Below, one piece after another: positions 1 to 9,488 of a stretch of 64,000 bases of DNA. The notes below the pieces were generated by a model. That model was not told where the DNA came from, searched no databases, and saw only the letters and a program-made list of their open reading frames with translations. The DNA lies in contig JAYWGN010000057.1 of assembly GCA_043778255.1 (NCBI GenBank), forward strand, positions 1-64,000, written 5' to 3'. The stretch's first letter is position 1. Every line of letters starts with the position of its first letter. This stretch comes from JAYWGN01 sp043778255 (GTDB taxonomy: Bacteria; Bacteroidota; Bacteroidia; Chitinophagales; Chitinophagaceae). Made by a program: the position numbers and the translations under genes.

Positions 1-4
1 GCTT

Positions 5-67
5 AACCTCTTTGGGGCTACGTTACGCTACGGCTACGCCTTCGCTCCACTTCGCCCCAAAGAGGTT
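5..67. repeat. GC-rich long inverted repeat (14-bp arms)
   Basis: Positions 5-18 (AACCTCTTTGGGGC) are the exact reverse complement of positions 54-67, separated by a 35-nt loop made of GCTACG/TTCGC-type words. Its base composition is clearly more GC-rich than the AT-rich surroundings. It lies just upstream of the AraC-family gene. It could be a terminator of the gene to the left, but no T-run follows on either strand; a dispersed palindromic (REP-like) element is equally possible. Confidence 0.7.
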
Positions 68-132
68 ACAACCTGTTGCACTTATCACTTGAACATACAA
101 AGGATTATCTTCATACAACTTGTATAAGCAAA

Positions 133-1026
133 ATGATTAGTACCTCTGAATTTAAACAATGGAATGTAAATAACAACTCCTTAGTAATATCTGAGTTATC
201 GGCATATTACAAACCTGTACAGTCTAGCGGAGTTGCACTTAAGTATGTGCTTAATGGTAGCGAAGTATATTGCTTTGACAACCAACGTTACACTGTACCT
301 CAACAGCATTTTTTGCTAACTAACTGTACTAACATAGGTAAGGTTGAAATTGAGAGTAACCAGAAAGTACTTGGCGTATGCATCAATTTATCTACTAATA
401 TACTGGCCGAAGTATCGGCAAGTATACTTAACCCTAATAGTGCAATACCCGATGTTGATATCACCAATTTTTTAATAAGCGAAGCCTTACCCGAACAAAT
501 CATAAATGCATCACAATCGGCAACTGGTCATTATTTACAAAGTATTGGCAATACTTTTTTACATAACAAATTAGTTCAGTTTAATGTTGATGAAATTTTT
601 GTACACATAGCCGAAAAGGTAGTAGTTGAATTTATGCCCTTATACAAACATTTACATAACTTAAAACTAGCAAAATTAATTACTCAAAAACTTATATACA
701 AAAAGTTAGCAAAAGCAAAAAGTATAATTGAAAACGAACATCAACAAACATTAAATGTACAATTATTGGCTACAGAAGTAGGGCTATCGTTGTATCATTT
801 TATTAGGTTGTTTAAAAAATGCTATAATACCACACCGATGCAAATGTTAGTAAAATGCAGAATGGAATATGCTAAAAAACAACTTCAATTAAAAAATATT
901 TCTCCTTTTGATATCGCTTCTAATTGTGGCTATGCCGATGTACAATCATTTAGTAAAGCATTTAAAAAGTACACACATACTTGTCCTACCGCTTATAAAA
1001 ATAGCAATTTTGGACAAGTGAATTAA
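133..1026 (+). CDS. AraC family transcriptional regulator
   Basis: DNA-binding regulator of 297 aa. The C-terminal ~100 residues form the AraC/XylS double helix-turn-helix, with the first HTH around LATEVGLSLYHFIRLFKK and the second around DIASNCGYADVQSFSKAFKK, followed by the usual TCPTAYK end. The N-terminal ~180 residues would be the ligand-sensing half and match nothing I can name. An in-frame TTG at 76 would add 19 residues, but the ATG at 133 is preferred. The gene precedes a membrane peptide, a secreted hydrolase and a TonB-type receptor on the same strand, so it may control them; that link is inferred from position only. Confidence 0.9.
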   Translation: MISTSEFKQWNVNNNSLVISELSAYYKPVQSSGVALKYVLNGSEVYCFDNQRYTVPQQHFLLTNCTNIGKVEIESNQKVLGVCINLSTNILAEVSASILNPNSAIPDVDITNFLISEALPEQIINASQSATGHYLQSIGNTFLHNKLVQFNVDEIFVHIAEKVVVEFMPLYKHLHNLKLAKLITQKLIYKKLAKAKSIIENEHQQTLNVQLLATEVGLSLYHFIRLFKKCYNTTPMQMLVKCRMEYAKKQLQLKNISPFDIASNCGYADVQSFSKAFKKYTHTCPTAYKNSNFGQVN

Positions 1027-1067
1027 GTATAACATTTCTAATTTTAATTGTTATAAACAAATACGAA

Positions 1068-1202
1068 ATGCAACTTAAGGAGTTTTACAAATCAAATAAA
1101 TTGAAATGGGTTAAGCCATTACTAATTGTATTAGCTATACTAACCATATTTGCAACAGGATACTTATTGGGTAAATGCCTATTCGTTATTTTTAATAAAT
1201 AA
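1068..1202 (+). CDS. 44-aa single-pass membrane peptide
   Basis: A short open frame running from ATG at 1068 to TAA at 1200-1202. The basic N-terminus (MQLKEFYKSNKLKWVK) is followed by one hydrophobic helix (PLLIVLAILTIFATGYLL) and a short tail (GKCLFVIFNK), which predicts an inner-membrane peptide with its N-terminus in the cytoplasm. It lies 41 nt after the AraC gene and 25 nt before the secreted hydrolase start, so it may share their transcript. I recognise no family. It could be spurious, but the topology-like composition and the empty gap it fills favour a real gene. Confidence 0.5.
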   Translation: MQLKEFYKSNKLKWVKPLLIVLAILTIFATGYLLGKCLFVIFNK

Positions 1203-1227
1203 TTTAAAAAATGAACAATTTTTTTTT

Positions 1228-2619
1228 ATGAAATCTTACTTAATACTACTACTATTATTTACTAGTTGCCATACAATGTTAGCACAAGCACTACAACGGA
1301 AAGGAAGTATTGGTGTAAAGTTTTACCAAAATATACCCGATACCTTAGCAAAACAATTAGAATACACAACTGGAGCTATTATTGAAATGCCAGTGCCCGA
1401 TGCTACTGCTTATAATATAGGTGTACTTAAAAACGACATAATAATAAAAGTAAACCAAACATATATTACAAATGGCGATGCTTTAGTAGCCGTAGCTAAA
1501 ACACTAAGAGCCAATGACCCCATTAAAATAACCGTATTACGAAAGGGTAAGGAAGTTACATTAAGCGGAGTAGTGGTAGCACGACCAAAAGAAACCTCAC
1601 CAACTGCCGATATAGTATATGGTGAGTTTGCTTACAAAAATGGATTGGTACGTACTATATTAAAATCACCTAAAAATACAAAACCAATAGGTACTATTTA
1701 TTTTTTGCAAGGCTTGCCTTGTTATTCAATGGATAATTTACAACCCTTTGATAAAACTAAAGAAGCCATTGATGCTATGGTGGATAGAGGGTTTGCGGTA
1801 TATAGAATGGAAAAAGGCGATATGGGCGATAACCAAGGATTTGGGCCTTGTAGTACAATGGGCTATACTGAAGAATTAGAAATGTATACAGCTGGCTATA
1901 AAAATTTATTAAAATTATCATCCGTTGATATTGAAAAAATATTTTTGTTTGGACACTCCATGGGTGGTACTACTGCTCCTGTATTAGCTGCACAATTTCA
2001 GCCACGTGGTGTAGCCGTATATGGCACAGGTTTTAAGCCTTGGGCAGAGTACTTATGCGATGCCTACATAATTCAATCAGTATTGTATGGCGAAGATGAA
2101 GGCGAGTGTAGAGCAACCTTAGAAAAATTGAAGCCTTACTTTTATGATTATATGTATAATAATAAACCACTTGAAGCTATTATACAAACTCCTAATGGAT
2201 TATTAGCAATGCAAACATTATTGAGTTATAACCCAGTTACAAAACAAGGTGCTAGTGGACGAAGTATGAGTACATTTAAAGAGTTAAATAAAATAAATGC
2301 AGCTAAAGGTTTTTCACAATATCAACACCATGTGTTAGCTATGTATGGCGAGTGTGATGTAGCAGCTAATAATGCTAACGATAATATAGCTATGATAGAG
2401 CATGTAAACAAACAACATCCCGGAAAAGGTACATTTTGGCTAGTGCCAAAAACTAGTCACATGTTTGAAAAAGTAGGAACAATGCAGGAGTATATAACTA
2501 TGAGTAATAACCCTGCTGCATACCAACAATATGCTGCTACAAGGTTTAATGCTGAAGTATTTGACTATACATATAATTGGATGAAAGCCTTACTACAAAA
2601 GCCTTTGGCAAAAAAATAA
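1228..2619 (+). CDS. Secreted PDZ-domain alpha/beta hydrolase
   Basis: Exported hydrolase of 463 aa. Residues 1-20 form a signal peptide (either AQA cleavage or a weak lipobox ending in Cys14). Residues ~50-118 form a PDZ-like domain (GVLKNDIIIKVNQ). From ~125 an alpha/beta-hydrolase fold carries the nucleophile elbow GHSMGG with Ser244; Asp377 (GECD) and His411 (KTSHMF) are the likely triad partners. This resembles prolyl-oligopeptidase or serine-aminopeptidase-like secreted hydrolases; the substrate is unknown. The frame can be extended upstream to a TTG at 1150, but ATG 1228 begins the signal peptide. Its stop is 5 nt before the receptor gene, so they are probably co-transcribed. Confidence 0.85.
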   Translation: MKSYLILLLLFTSCHTMLAQALQRKGSIGVKFYQNIPDTLAKQLEYTTGAIIEMPVPDATAYNIGVLKNDIIIKVNQTYITNGDALVAVAKTLRANDPIKITVLRKGKEVTLSGVVVARPKETSPTADIVYGEFAYKNGLVRTILKSPKNTKPIGTIYFLQGLPCYSMDNLQPFDKTKEAIDAMVDRGFAVYRMEKGDMGDNQGFGPCSTMGYTEELEMYTAGYKNLLKLSSVDIEKIFLFGHSMGGTTAPVLAAQFQPRGVAVYGTGFKPWAEYLCDAYIIQSVLYGEDEGECRATLEKLKPYFYDYMYNNKPLEAIIQTPNGLLAMQTLLSYNPVTKQGASGRSMSTFKELNKINAAKGFSQYQHHVLAMYGECDVAANNANDNIAMIEHVNKQHPGKGTFWLVPKTSHMFEKVGTMQEYITMSNNPAAYQQYAATRFNAEVFDYTYNWMKALLQKPLAKK

Positions 2620-2624
2620 GCACT

Positions 2625-5075
2625 ATGAATATAAACAAAATAATGCAATGTACTTTGTTAAGTATATTAATTATACAAGTATTGACAGCACAAAATAATA
2701 CTACTATAAAAGGAACGTTGAAAAACAAAGAAAACCTAAATATTGTAGGTGCTACAGTTATACTAACCAAGGTGCTTAATAGCTCCATTGTAAAGGCTTC
2801 AATAAGCGATAAAGCAGGAAATTTTGAATTTGAAAATATTAAAAATGATACCCTTATAGCTACCATTAGTTATGTTGGTTATGCTACCTATACTACCCCA
2901 ATAATAATGGTATCCGAGGCAAGTAGCCTTATAAATATAGGTGAAATTATACTTACACCAATTGCTAAAACAATGGAGGCAGCAACAGTAGTAGCACAAA
3001 AATTATTTGTAACACAAAAAATAGATAGAACAATAATACGACCCGATGCATTAATTAGTAATGCAGGTGTAAGTGTATTGGACGTATTAGAAAAAGCACC
3101 AGGAATAATGGTTGATATGAATGGTATCATTTCATTAAAAGGTAAATCTGGCGTTATGATTTTTATTGATGATAAAGCTACTTACCTAGCAGCGGCTGAC
3201 CTATCAGCTTACCTCAAATCATTACCTGCTGGTAGTGTTGAAAATATTGAAATTATACCCAACCCACCCGCTAAGTACGATGCTGCTGGTAATGCAGGTA
3301 TTATAAATATTAGACTTAAAAAAAATATTGCTAAGGGTTTTAACGGCGGCATTAATATTGGCTATGGTCAAGGCACATACAGCCGTACTAATAATAGTAC
3401 CAATTTTAATTATAGAATTAATAAAATAAATTTTTTCTCCAATTTTTCTATTAACCAAAATAAAAGTTACCAAGACCTTACAATTGAACGAAACTATTTT
3501 TCGGCAAATGGAGCACCCACCTCTAAATTTACCCAAAACTCCTTATTAATACCTACCGCCAATGCATTAAATGCAAAAATGGGGGTGGATTGTTATATAA
3601 ACAAAAAAACTACACTTGGCTTAGTATTAAGTGCATTTAAAAACCAAACTAAAAGAACAGTAAATAATAATGCAAGTATTAAAGATGGTAACAATACACT
3701 TATTAATTTGGTAGAAGCTACCAACCCACTACAATCAGTATTAAAAAACGGAAGTATTAATGTAAATATGCAGCATAAAATTGATACAAAAGGAAAAGAA
3801 ATAACTGCTAATATTGACCATATTGAATACCGTAGTAAAATTAACCAATTGCTTACCAATAGGCTATTGCAAACTAATGGGCAAGTAATTAGTAACACCG
3901 TATTGGCTTCTTATTTACCATCCAATATTGCTATACAAACTGCCAAAGTTGATTATACACAACCTATCAAAAAAGGTGGAATATTTGAAGCAGGATTAAA
4001 AACTAGCTTTGTAAAAACCATTAATATTGCCGACTTTAATGATATTGTTAATACCGTAAGTACACCTAATTACGACTTTTCTAATAATTTTAAATACAAC
4101 GAAAACATACATGCAGCCTACCTTAATTATAACAGAGACTTTAAGCATATAAGTTTGCAACTTGGCTTTAGAGTTGAAAACACAAATATAAAAGGATACC
4201 AATTAGGCAACCCAGTGGTGAAAGATTCCTCATTTAAGCGAAGCTATACCAATACATTCCCCACTTTATTTTTGCAATACAAAGCCGATTCGGTCGATAA
4301 AAATGTGTTTGGCATTTCACTTGGTAGGCGTATTGATAGGCCTAATTATAAGGACCTCAATCCCTTTAGTTATCCGTTGGATAGGTACACTTATTATGGA
4401 GGTAATCCATTTTTGCAACCAACATTCTCCTACAATGTAGAGGCTACTTATACCTACAAAAGCAATGTAACAGCTACCTTGGAATATAGTGTCGCCAACA
4501 ATGTAATAAACGAAACCAATGAGCAGCGAGGTACTATTTATTATAGCCGTCCGGGCAATTTTGCTAAGCAAATATCTTATGGCATATCCTTATCGGGCAA
4601 TAAAAAAATTACTAAATGGTGGACTTTTCAATATTACACTACATACTCTAATAGTAAATTTAAGAGTACGGTATATGGTCAAAATTTGAATGATTCCAAA
4701 TGGTATTGGGTGGCTGCTCCTACCAACCAATTTGTACTTAGTAAGTTATGGAGTGCTGAGTTATCGGGTAGTTACCAAACCAAAATATTAAGTGGCCAGT
4801 TTATTGTATACCCAATTGGTAATGTAAGAGTAGGTGTGGCAAAGCAATTGTTACAAACTAAAGGTACACTCAAACTAAATGTTAGCGACGTATTTTATAC
4901 TAACCAAATAAAAGGCGATATACGAAATTTGGCCAATGCCAATGCCAATTGGTTTAGCTATTTGGACAGTAGGGTTGTAACAGTTTCATTTTCATACCGT
5001 TTTTCTAAAGGGCAAAATTTAAGGTTACGACAAACTGGAGGTTCCGAAGTGGAGCAGAAAAGAGCTAAAGGATAA
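2625..5075 (+). CDS. TonB-dependent receptor-like outer membrane beta-barrel protein
   Basis: Outer-membrane protein of 816 aa. A signal peptide (to ~22, ending TAQ) is followed by a carboxypeptidase-regulatory-like domain (~25-105: IKGTLKNKENLNIVGATV), a plug-like region (~130-240, with VSVLDVLEKAPGI and IFIDDK) and a long beta-barrel of the outer-membrane beta-barrel 3 type. No SusD partner follows, so this is not a classical SusCD glycan system. The start is ATG 2625, 5 nt after the hydrolase stop; an upstream in-frame ATG at 2577 would lie inside the hydrolase and precede the signal peptide, so it is rejected. The ligand is unknown; the hydrolase may process what the receptor takes up. 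Confidence 0.9.
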   Translation: MNINKIMQCTLLSILIIQVLTAQNNTTIKGTLKNKENLNIVGATVILTKVLNSSIVKASISDKAGNFEFENIKNDTLIATISYVGYATYTTPIIMVSEASSLINIGEIILTPIAKTMEAATVVAQKLFVTQKIDRTIIRPDALISNAGVSVLDVLEKAPGIMVDMNGIISLKGKSGVMIFIDDKATYLAAADLSAYLKSLPAGSVENIEIIPNPPAKYDAAGNAGIINIRLKKNIAKGFNGGINIGYGQGTYSRTNNSTNFNYRINKINFFSNFSINQNKSYQDLTIERNYFSANGAPTSKFTQNSLLIPTANALNAKMGVDCYINKKTTLGLVLSAFKNQTKRTVNNNASIKDGNNTLINLVEATNPLQSVLKNGSINVNMQHKIDTKGKEITANIDHIEYRSKINQLLTNRLLQTNGQVISNTVLASYLPSNIAIQTAKVDYTQPIKKGGIFEAGLKTSFVKTINIADFNDIVNTVSTPNYDFSNNFKYNENIHAAYLNYNRDFKHISLQLGFRVENTNIKGYQLGNPVVKDSSFKRSYTNTFPTLFLQYKADSVDKNVFGISLGRRIDRPNYKDLNPFSYPLDRYTYYGGNPFLQPTFSYNVEATYTYKSNVTATLEYSVANNVINETNEQRGTIYYSRPGNFAKQISYGISLSGNKKITKWWTFQYYTTYSNSKFKSTVYGQNLNDSKWYWVAAPTNQFVLSKLWSAELSGSYQTKILSGQFIVYPIGNVRVGVAKQLLQTKGTLKLNVSDVFYTNQIKGDIRNLANANANWFSYLDSRVVTVSFSYRFSKGQNLRLRQTGGSEVEQKRAKG

Positions 5076-5138
5076 TTATGCTTTTATTTGTAAAAGGAGT
5101 TAAATTGAATTATGTTGCAGCAATTCATAACTAATTTA

Positions 5139-6089
5139 TTAATAAGCAATGCCTCTTAACTTTAATTTACCTCCGCTCAACTCCAAGCCAGGTGTGGGTA
5201 GCTTTACTAAGTTAAGCATGTGAAACAATATTTTAATTCCTTTTTTCTTAGTTTTTATTTTTGTAAAGTCTATATCGGGTGCTAAGTAAAATTGGCGTTG
5301 TCTCGGTATATCATATCGAGTATAAGGTATATTATTTGTTGTCCATTTATTTTCAAAACCGCCCAACATACCACTAGCTCCAGTACCAACTGCTATATTG
5401 AGCCAAGCAGGTAGTTTGGTGTTTGGTGCAAACGATTTGAGGTTAACACTAAGCCAATACGTTTGCCCATTATAGTCTTTTAACAATCGTTCTTGTTTGG
5501 TATTGCCATATAAGTCCTTTATACGAGGTTGTAGGCTGGTTTCGTACTGTTGGGTAGTGTAGCTAAGTTTGGGTTGTATACGTTGTTGTTGCCAAGCTAC
5601 TTGTTGGGTTATAAACATTGTAGCGCCTAAAGTATTACCGGCAATATCGGCCCAACTAAAGCCGTACTCGGCACTGTAGCCATCCATTACTTCAAATGCA
5701 GTTTGGTATAGCATACCACACAAGCCACCAAGCCAAGCACTTTTTGTATCATTTATTTCGGCACTTTTCCAAATTTCGGCACTCAATCTACTCCCAAGGT
5801 AAGCACTAAATACATGCCCCATTTTATCCATTTGTTGCCACTCTTTACTGTCGTCAAATGAACCAAATTTTCGCTTTGGGTATTGGGCATACCAATATTT
5901 ATTAAGCACTATCATAGTACTAGTAATTATGCCACCTTGTATACTGGCTGCTACAAATTGTTTTTGGTTAAATGCTTTTGTAGGGACATTTTTTTTTAGG
6001 GTATCAATATTAATTGTATTTTGTGCAACAGCATTTTGGCTTGCCATTATATATGCTCCGCATAAAAAAAATAGTACGATTACTTTCAT
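5139..6089 (-). CDS. DUF2279 family envelope protein
   Basis: Protein of 316 aa with a signal peptide (cleavage after AVAQ, ~23). The central region (~85-165) has the DUF2279 pattern: QMDKMGHVFSAYLGSR, then FEVMDGYSAEYGFSWADIAGN. This family is predicted periplasmic or membrane-associated and has no established function. The C-terminal half (~200-316) is tyrosine- and tryptophan-rich. It stands alone, convergent with the receptor gene and divergent from the phosphohexomutase gene. Confidence 0.85.
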   Translation of the reverse strand: MKVIVLFFLCGAYIMASQNAVAQNTINIDTLKKNVPTKAFNQKQFVAASIQGGIITSTMIVLNKYWYAQYPKRKFGSFDDSKEWQQMDKMGHVFSAYLGSRLSAEIWKSAEINDTKSAWLGGLCGMLYQTAFEVMDGYSAEYGFSWADIAGNTLGATMFITQQVAWQQQRIQPKLSYTTQQYETSLQPRIKDLYGNTKQERLLKDYNGQTYWLSVNLKSFAPNTKLPAWLNIAVGTGASGMLGGFENKWTTNNIPYTRYDIPRQRQFYLAPDIDFTKIKTKKKGIKILFHMLNLVKLPTPGLELSGGKLKLRGIAY

Positions 6090-6158
6090 TTAATTATGTA
6101 AAATTAATGCAACTTTTGAAAAAGGAAACTTATTTTTACATACGTAAAAAAATACAAT

Positions 6159-7880
6159 ATGGATACAGCAATACAACAAAAAATAGACCAATGGCTTACT
6201 AGCAATATTGATGCTGAAAGTAAAGCAGCAATTACTGCAATGAACGATGCTGAACGGGCTGATGCATTTTACAAAAACCTCGAATTTGGTACAGGTGGCT
6301 TACGTGGTATAATGGGTGTAGGTACTAACCGTATTAATAAATATACCATAGGCTTTGCCACACAGGGTTTTGCTAATTATATAAATACAAATGTGGTGGG
6401 TACCAAAAAAGTTGCCATTGCTTATGATTGCCGTAACAACAGTAAATTTTTTGGCGAAACGGTAGCTAATATTTTTGCAGCTAATGGTATGCAAGTATAC
6501 TTATTTGAGGCACTACGCCCTACGCCAGAGTTGAGCTTTGCTATACGTACACTCGGTTGCTGTGCAGGTGTGGTATGCACAGCAAGCCACAACCCTAAGG
6601 AGTATAACGGCTACAAGGCTTACTGGAACGATGGTGCACAAGTAATGCCACCACATGACAAAGGTATAATTGACGAAGTAAATAAAATAACCACTATAGA
6701 GGCTGTACACTATACTGGTGGCGAAGCTAATATTACATTAATAGGTACAGCTATGGATGAGCAATATATTGCCATGCTTAAAGGCTTGAGTTTGCAGCCA
6801 TCAATAATAGAAAAAAATGCCGATTTAAAAATTGTATATACTAGCATACATGGCACAGGCATTACGGTAGTGCCACAAGCTTTGGCACAATTTGGCTTTA
6901 CCAATGTGCATGTAGTAGCAGAGCAGCAACAGCCCGATGGTAACTTTAGTACCGTAGTGTACCCTAACCCCGAGGAGAAAGAAGCTATGAGTATTGGACT
7001 AAAAAAAGCTATGGAATTAGATGCCGATATACTATTAGGTACCGACCCCGATGCGGATAGAGTAGGTATAGCCATTAAAGATAATAAAGGCGAATGGATA
7101 CTAATGAATGGTAACCAAACTGGTGTACTATTATTTAATTATATTGTAGAAACCCGTACTGCATTAGGTTTGGCAAAGCCAAATGACTTTATGTGCAAAA
7201 CAATTGTAACCTCACCGTTAATAGATGTATTTGCTAAAGCAAATAATTTGGAGTGTATTAACACCCTTACAGGGTTTAAATATATAGCCGAAATAATAAA
7301 ACAGAACGAAGGCATTAAAAACTTTATATGCGGTGGTGAGGAAAGCTTTGGCTACATGGTAGGCGATAAAGTACGTGATAAAGATGCCGTAGCAAGTGTA
7401 TGTATGATAAGCGAAATGGCTGCCGTGGCTCGTAATGAGGGCAAAACAATGTTTGATAAGCTGTTGGAAATATATATTAAATATGGTTTTTATAAAGAAG
7501 AATTAGTAAGCATTACCAAAAAAGGAATGAACGGTGCAGCCGAAATAAATGAGATGATGAAAACCTATAGAGAAAATCCACCAACTACCATTATTGGACA
7601 ACGAGTGGCTATTATAAATGATTATCAATTACAAACTTCACAAAATTTATTAACAGGAGTTACTACACCAATTGAGTTTCCACATAAAAGTAACGTACTC
7701 ATATTTTTTACCGAAGGTGGCGATATGATAGCAGCCCGACCAAGTGGTACCGAACCTAAAATAAAATTTTACTGTAGTGTAAAGGAAACCCTTACTAGCA
7801 AAGCCGATTATGATACTGTAAATACTGCACTAAGTGCCAAAGTACAAGCCATTATAGCCGATTTGGGTTTACTAGCATAA
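6159..7880 (+). CDS. Phosphoglucomutase/phosphomannomutase (phospho-sugar mutase)
   Basis: Alpha-D-phosphohexomutase of 573 aa interconverting hexose 1- and 6-phosphates in the cytoplasm. All four functional loops are visible: the phosphoserine loop TASHNPKEYNG (Ser143), the metal loop GTDPDADRVG (Asp296, 298, 300), the sugar-specificity loop GEESFG (393-398) and the phosphate-binding loop RPSGTEPK (527-534). Length and motif spacing match the PgcA-type phosphoglucomutases. Substrate preference between glucose and mannose phosphates cannot be read from the sequence. It lies 41 nt upstream of truB. Confidence 0.95.
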   Translation: MDTAIQQKIDQWLTSNIDAESKAAITAMNDAERADAFYKNLEFGTGGLRGIMGVGTNRINKYTIGFATQGFANYINTNVVGTKKVAIAYDCRNNSKFFGETVANIFAANGMQVYLFEALRPTPELSFAIRTLGCCAGVVCTASHNPKEYNGYKAYWNDGAQVMPPHDKGIIDEVNKITTIEAVHYTGGEANITLIGTAMDEQYIAMLKGLSLQPSIIEKNADLKIVYTSIHGTGITVVPQALAQFGFTNVHVVAEQQQPDGNFSTVVYPNPEEKEAMSIGLKKAMELDADILLGTDPDADRVGIAIKDNKGEWILMNGNQTGVLLFNYIVETRTALGLAKPNDFMCKTIVTSPLIDVFAKANNLECINTLTGFKYIAEIIKQNEGIKNFICGGEESFGYMVGDKVRDKDAVASVCMISEMAAVARNEGKTMFDKLLEIYIKYGFYKEELVSITKKGMNGAAEINEMMKTYRENPPTTIIGQRVAIINDYQLQTSQNLLTGVTTPIEFPHKSNVLIFFTEGGDMIAARPSGTEPKIKFYCSVKETLTSKADYDTVNTALSAKVQAIIADLGLLA

Positions 7881-7921
7881 GCATTTAGCTAAAGGCGAAA
7901 AAACTAATAAAATTACAACAA

Positions 7922-8602
7922 TTGCCAACACAACAAGAGTTACTAGAGGGTATTACATTTATAGTAAATAAGCCATTGCATTGGACAAGCTTTGATGCTG
8001 TACGAAAAATACGTAACACTGCCCGTATAAAAAAAGTAGGCCATGCAGGTACACTCGATCCCTTGGCTACTGGTGTACTTATAGTATGTACAGGCAAATA
8101 CACCAAAAATATAAATACATACATGGGGCAGGAAAAAGAATATACAGGTACCATTACCCTTGGTGCTACCACACCTACTTATGACTTGGAAAGTATGCCC
8201 GAAAATGAACGAACTTACAGTCATATAACACCACAAATAATAGCCAAAACACTACCACAATTTACTGGTACAATAATGCAAATGCCACCTATATATAGTG
8301 CCATTAAAATAAAAGGACAAACTGCTTATAACCTTGCCCGTAAAGGATTAGAGGTTGAATTGCAGCCAAGGCCAGTAACTATTAATGTGTTTGAAATTAC
8401 TGCAATTGAATTACCAATGTTGCATTTTAAAATTATATGTACCACAGGTACTTACATACGTAGCATAGCTAACGACTTTGGTGCTGCATTAGGTACAGGT
8501 GGGCATTTGAGTAGCCTTTGTCGTACTCGTATTGGCAATTATACCTTAGCCAATTGCCAAAGTATTGAAAGTATATGCGAAGCAATTGTGGCTGGGTATT
8601 AA
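7922..8602 (+). CDS. truB: tRNA pseudouridine(55) synthase TruB
   Basis: Makes pseudouridine 55 in the T-loop of tRNAs. The catalytic motif GHAGTLDPLATG holds Asp46, and the family blocks PPIYSAIKIKGQTAYNLAR and TGTYIRSIANDFG are present. At 226 aa it is the short form lacking a C-terminal PUA domain, as is common in Bacteroidota. No in-frame ATG exists between the upstream in-frame stop (7886-7888) and the conserved N-terminus, so TTG at 7922 is taken as the start. Confidence 0.95.
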   Translation: MPTQQELLEGITFIVNKPLHWTSFDAVRKIRNTARIKKVGHAGTLDPLATGVLIVCTGKYTKNINTYMGQEKEYTGTITLGATTPTYDLESMPENERTYSHITPQIIAKTLPQFTGTIMQMPPIYSAIKIKGQTAYNLARKGLEVELQPRPVTINVFEITAIELPMLHFKIICTTGTYIRSIANDFGAALGTGGHLSSLCRTRIGNYTLANCQSIESICEAIVAGY

Positions 8603-8693
8603 AATGAATTTAAAATTACATTCACTATTCTAATGTAACTGAGTAATTCAATATGGGGCTATCTTTTTAATTTAATATTGGTTAAAAAATGTA

Positions 8694-8701
8694 TAATTTT
8701 G
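8694..8701 (+). promoter_or_regulatory. Predicted -7 box of the toxin-like gene pair
   Basis: TAATTTTG fits the Bacteroidota -7 consensus TAnnTTTG and ends 7 nt before the ATG at 8709. No good TTG is found at the preferred 19-nt distance, so the call is moderate. Confidence 0.45.
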
Positions 8702-8708
8702 TGTTAGA

Positions 8709-9488
8709 ATGCTATTAGAAGTAAAAAAATATGATATAATCTGTTTTCAATTGAGAAATAGTCTATATAATCAATTGCAAAATCCTTTAAAAAAAGAATT
8801 ACATCAACTTTCAACAGCTATAAAAAGAATTATTGGAAATGGGGAAAAAATTGATATTCTTTCTACTGAAATGCTTAGTGCTATATTTAATTTAAGAATT
8901 AAAGCATTAAAATGGTTATCGGCCGATGATAATTTTGATTATTCCGAAATGATGAAAGAAAGTTTTTTACAAATTGAAAAGCTAAAATTAAATAAAAAAT
9001 TTGAAGTTTTAATTGATAATATTTTGTTTGCTTTGCGTTGTAATATAAGGGTTATAGATGCAATAATTAGTTCAAATGAGCATAAAACTGCTGCTTCTTT
9101 AAGTTTTGATACAATACAAGAAATTACCTATTACCAATTTATTACATCATTAGCTATAGTAAATTTTGATGATGATACAACACAGAAAATTGTCGATTTC
9201 ACTAATGCATCTTTAAATATTGAATTTGTAATAGTAGCATGTGATATAATATTTAATGAAAAATTAAAAATAACTGATAAAGTTATCAATGATTTAGCCT
9301 TTTTAATTGCAGATGCTGCACAAGATTATATAGCTTTAGCAACTGAATTTGGGATATTAAAGTCTAGAGCAAAAGCTCAATCTCAATCTTTTTCAACAAT
9401 AAATTTTGATAATAATTTCATAAAAGAACAAAAAGAATTTTCTGATTTAGGACTTAACGAGTATGCTCTAAATATATTAAACTCATGA
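8709..9488 (+). CDS. Unknown 259-aa helical protein, possible antitoxin or partner of MazF-like toxin
   Basis: I do not recognise this family. The sequence is predicted mostly alpha-helical, without signal peptide or membrane segment, and ends in a polar, probably flexible tail (~222-259, after SRAKAQSQSF). Its stop codon overlaps the start of the next gene in an ATGA arrangement, typical of translationally coupled toxin-antitoxin pairs. That gene encodes a PemK/MazF-type toxin, so an antitoxin role is an inference from position. It is much larger than usual MazE/PemI antitoxins (~70-90 aa). Its codon choice is more AT-rich and lysine/isoleucine-heavy than its neighbours, hinting at acquisition by transfer. 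Confidence 0.8.
   Translation: MLLEVKKYDIICFQLRNSLYNQLQNPLKKELHQLSTAIKRIIGNGEKIDILSTEMLSAIFNLRIKALKWLSADDNFDYSEMMKESFLQIEKLKLNKKFEVLIDNILFALRCNIRVIDAIISSNEHKTAASLSFDTIQEITYYQFITSLAIVNFDDDTTQKIVDFTNASLNIEFVIVACDIIFNEKLKITDKVINDLAFLIADAAQDYIALATEFGILKSRAKAQSQSFSTINFDNNFIKEQKEFSDLGLNEYALNILNS

Noticed and set aside
76..132. TTG start for the AraC regulator
   Set aside because: It adds 19 residues without a recognisable role; an ATG at 133 precedes a regular N-terminus.
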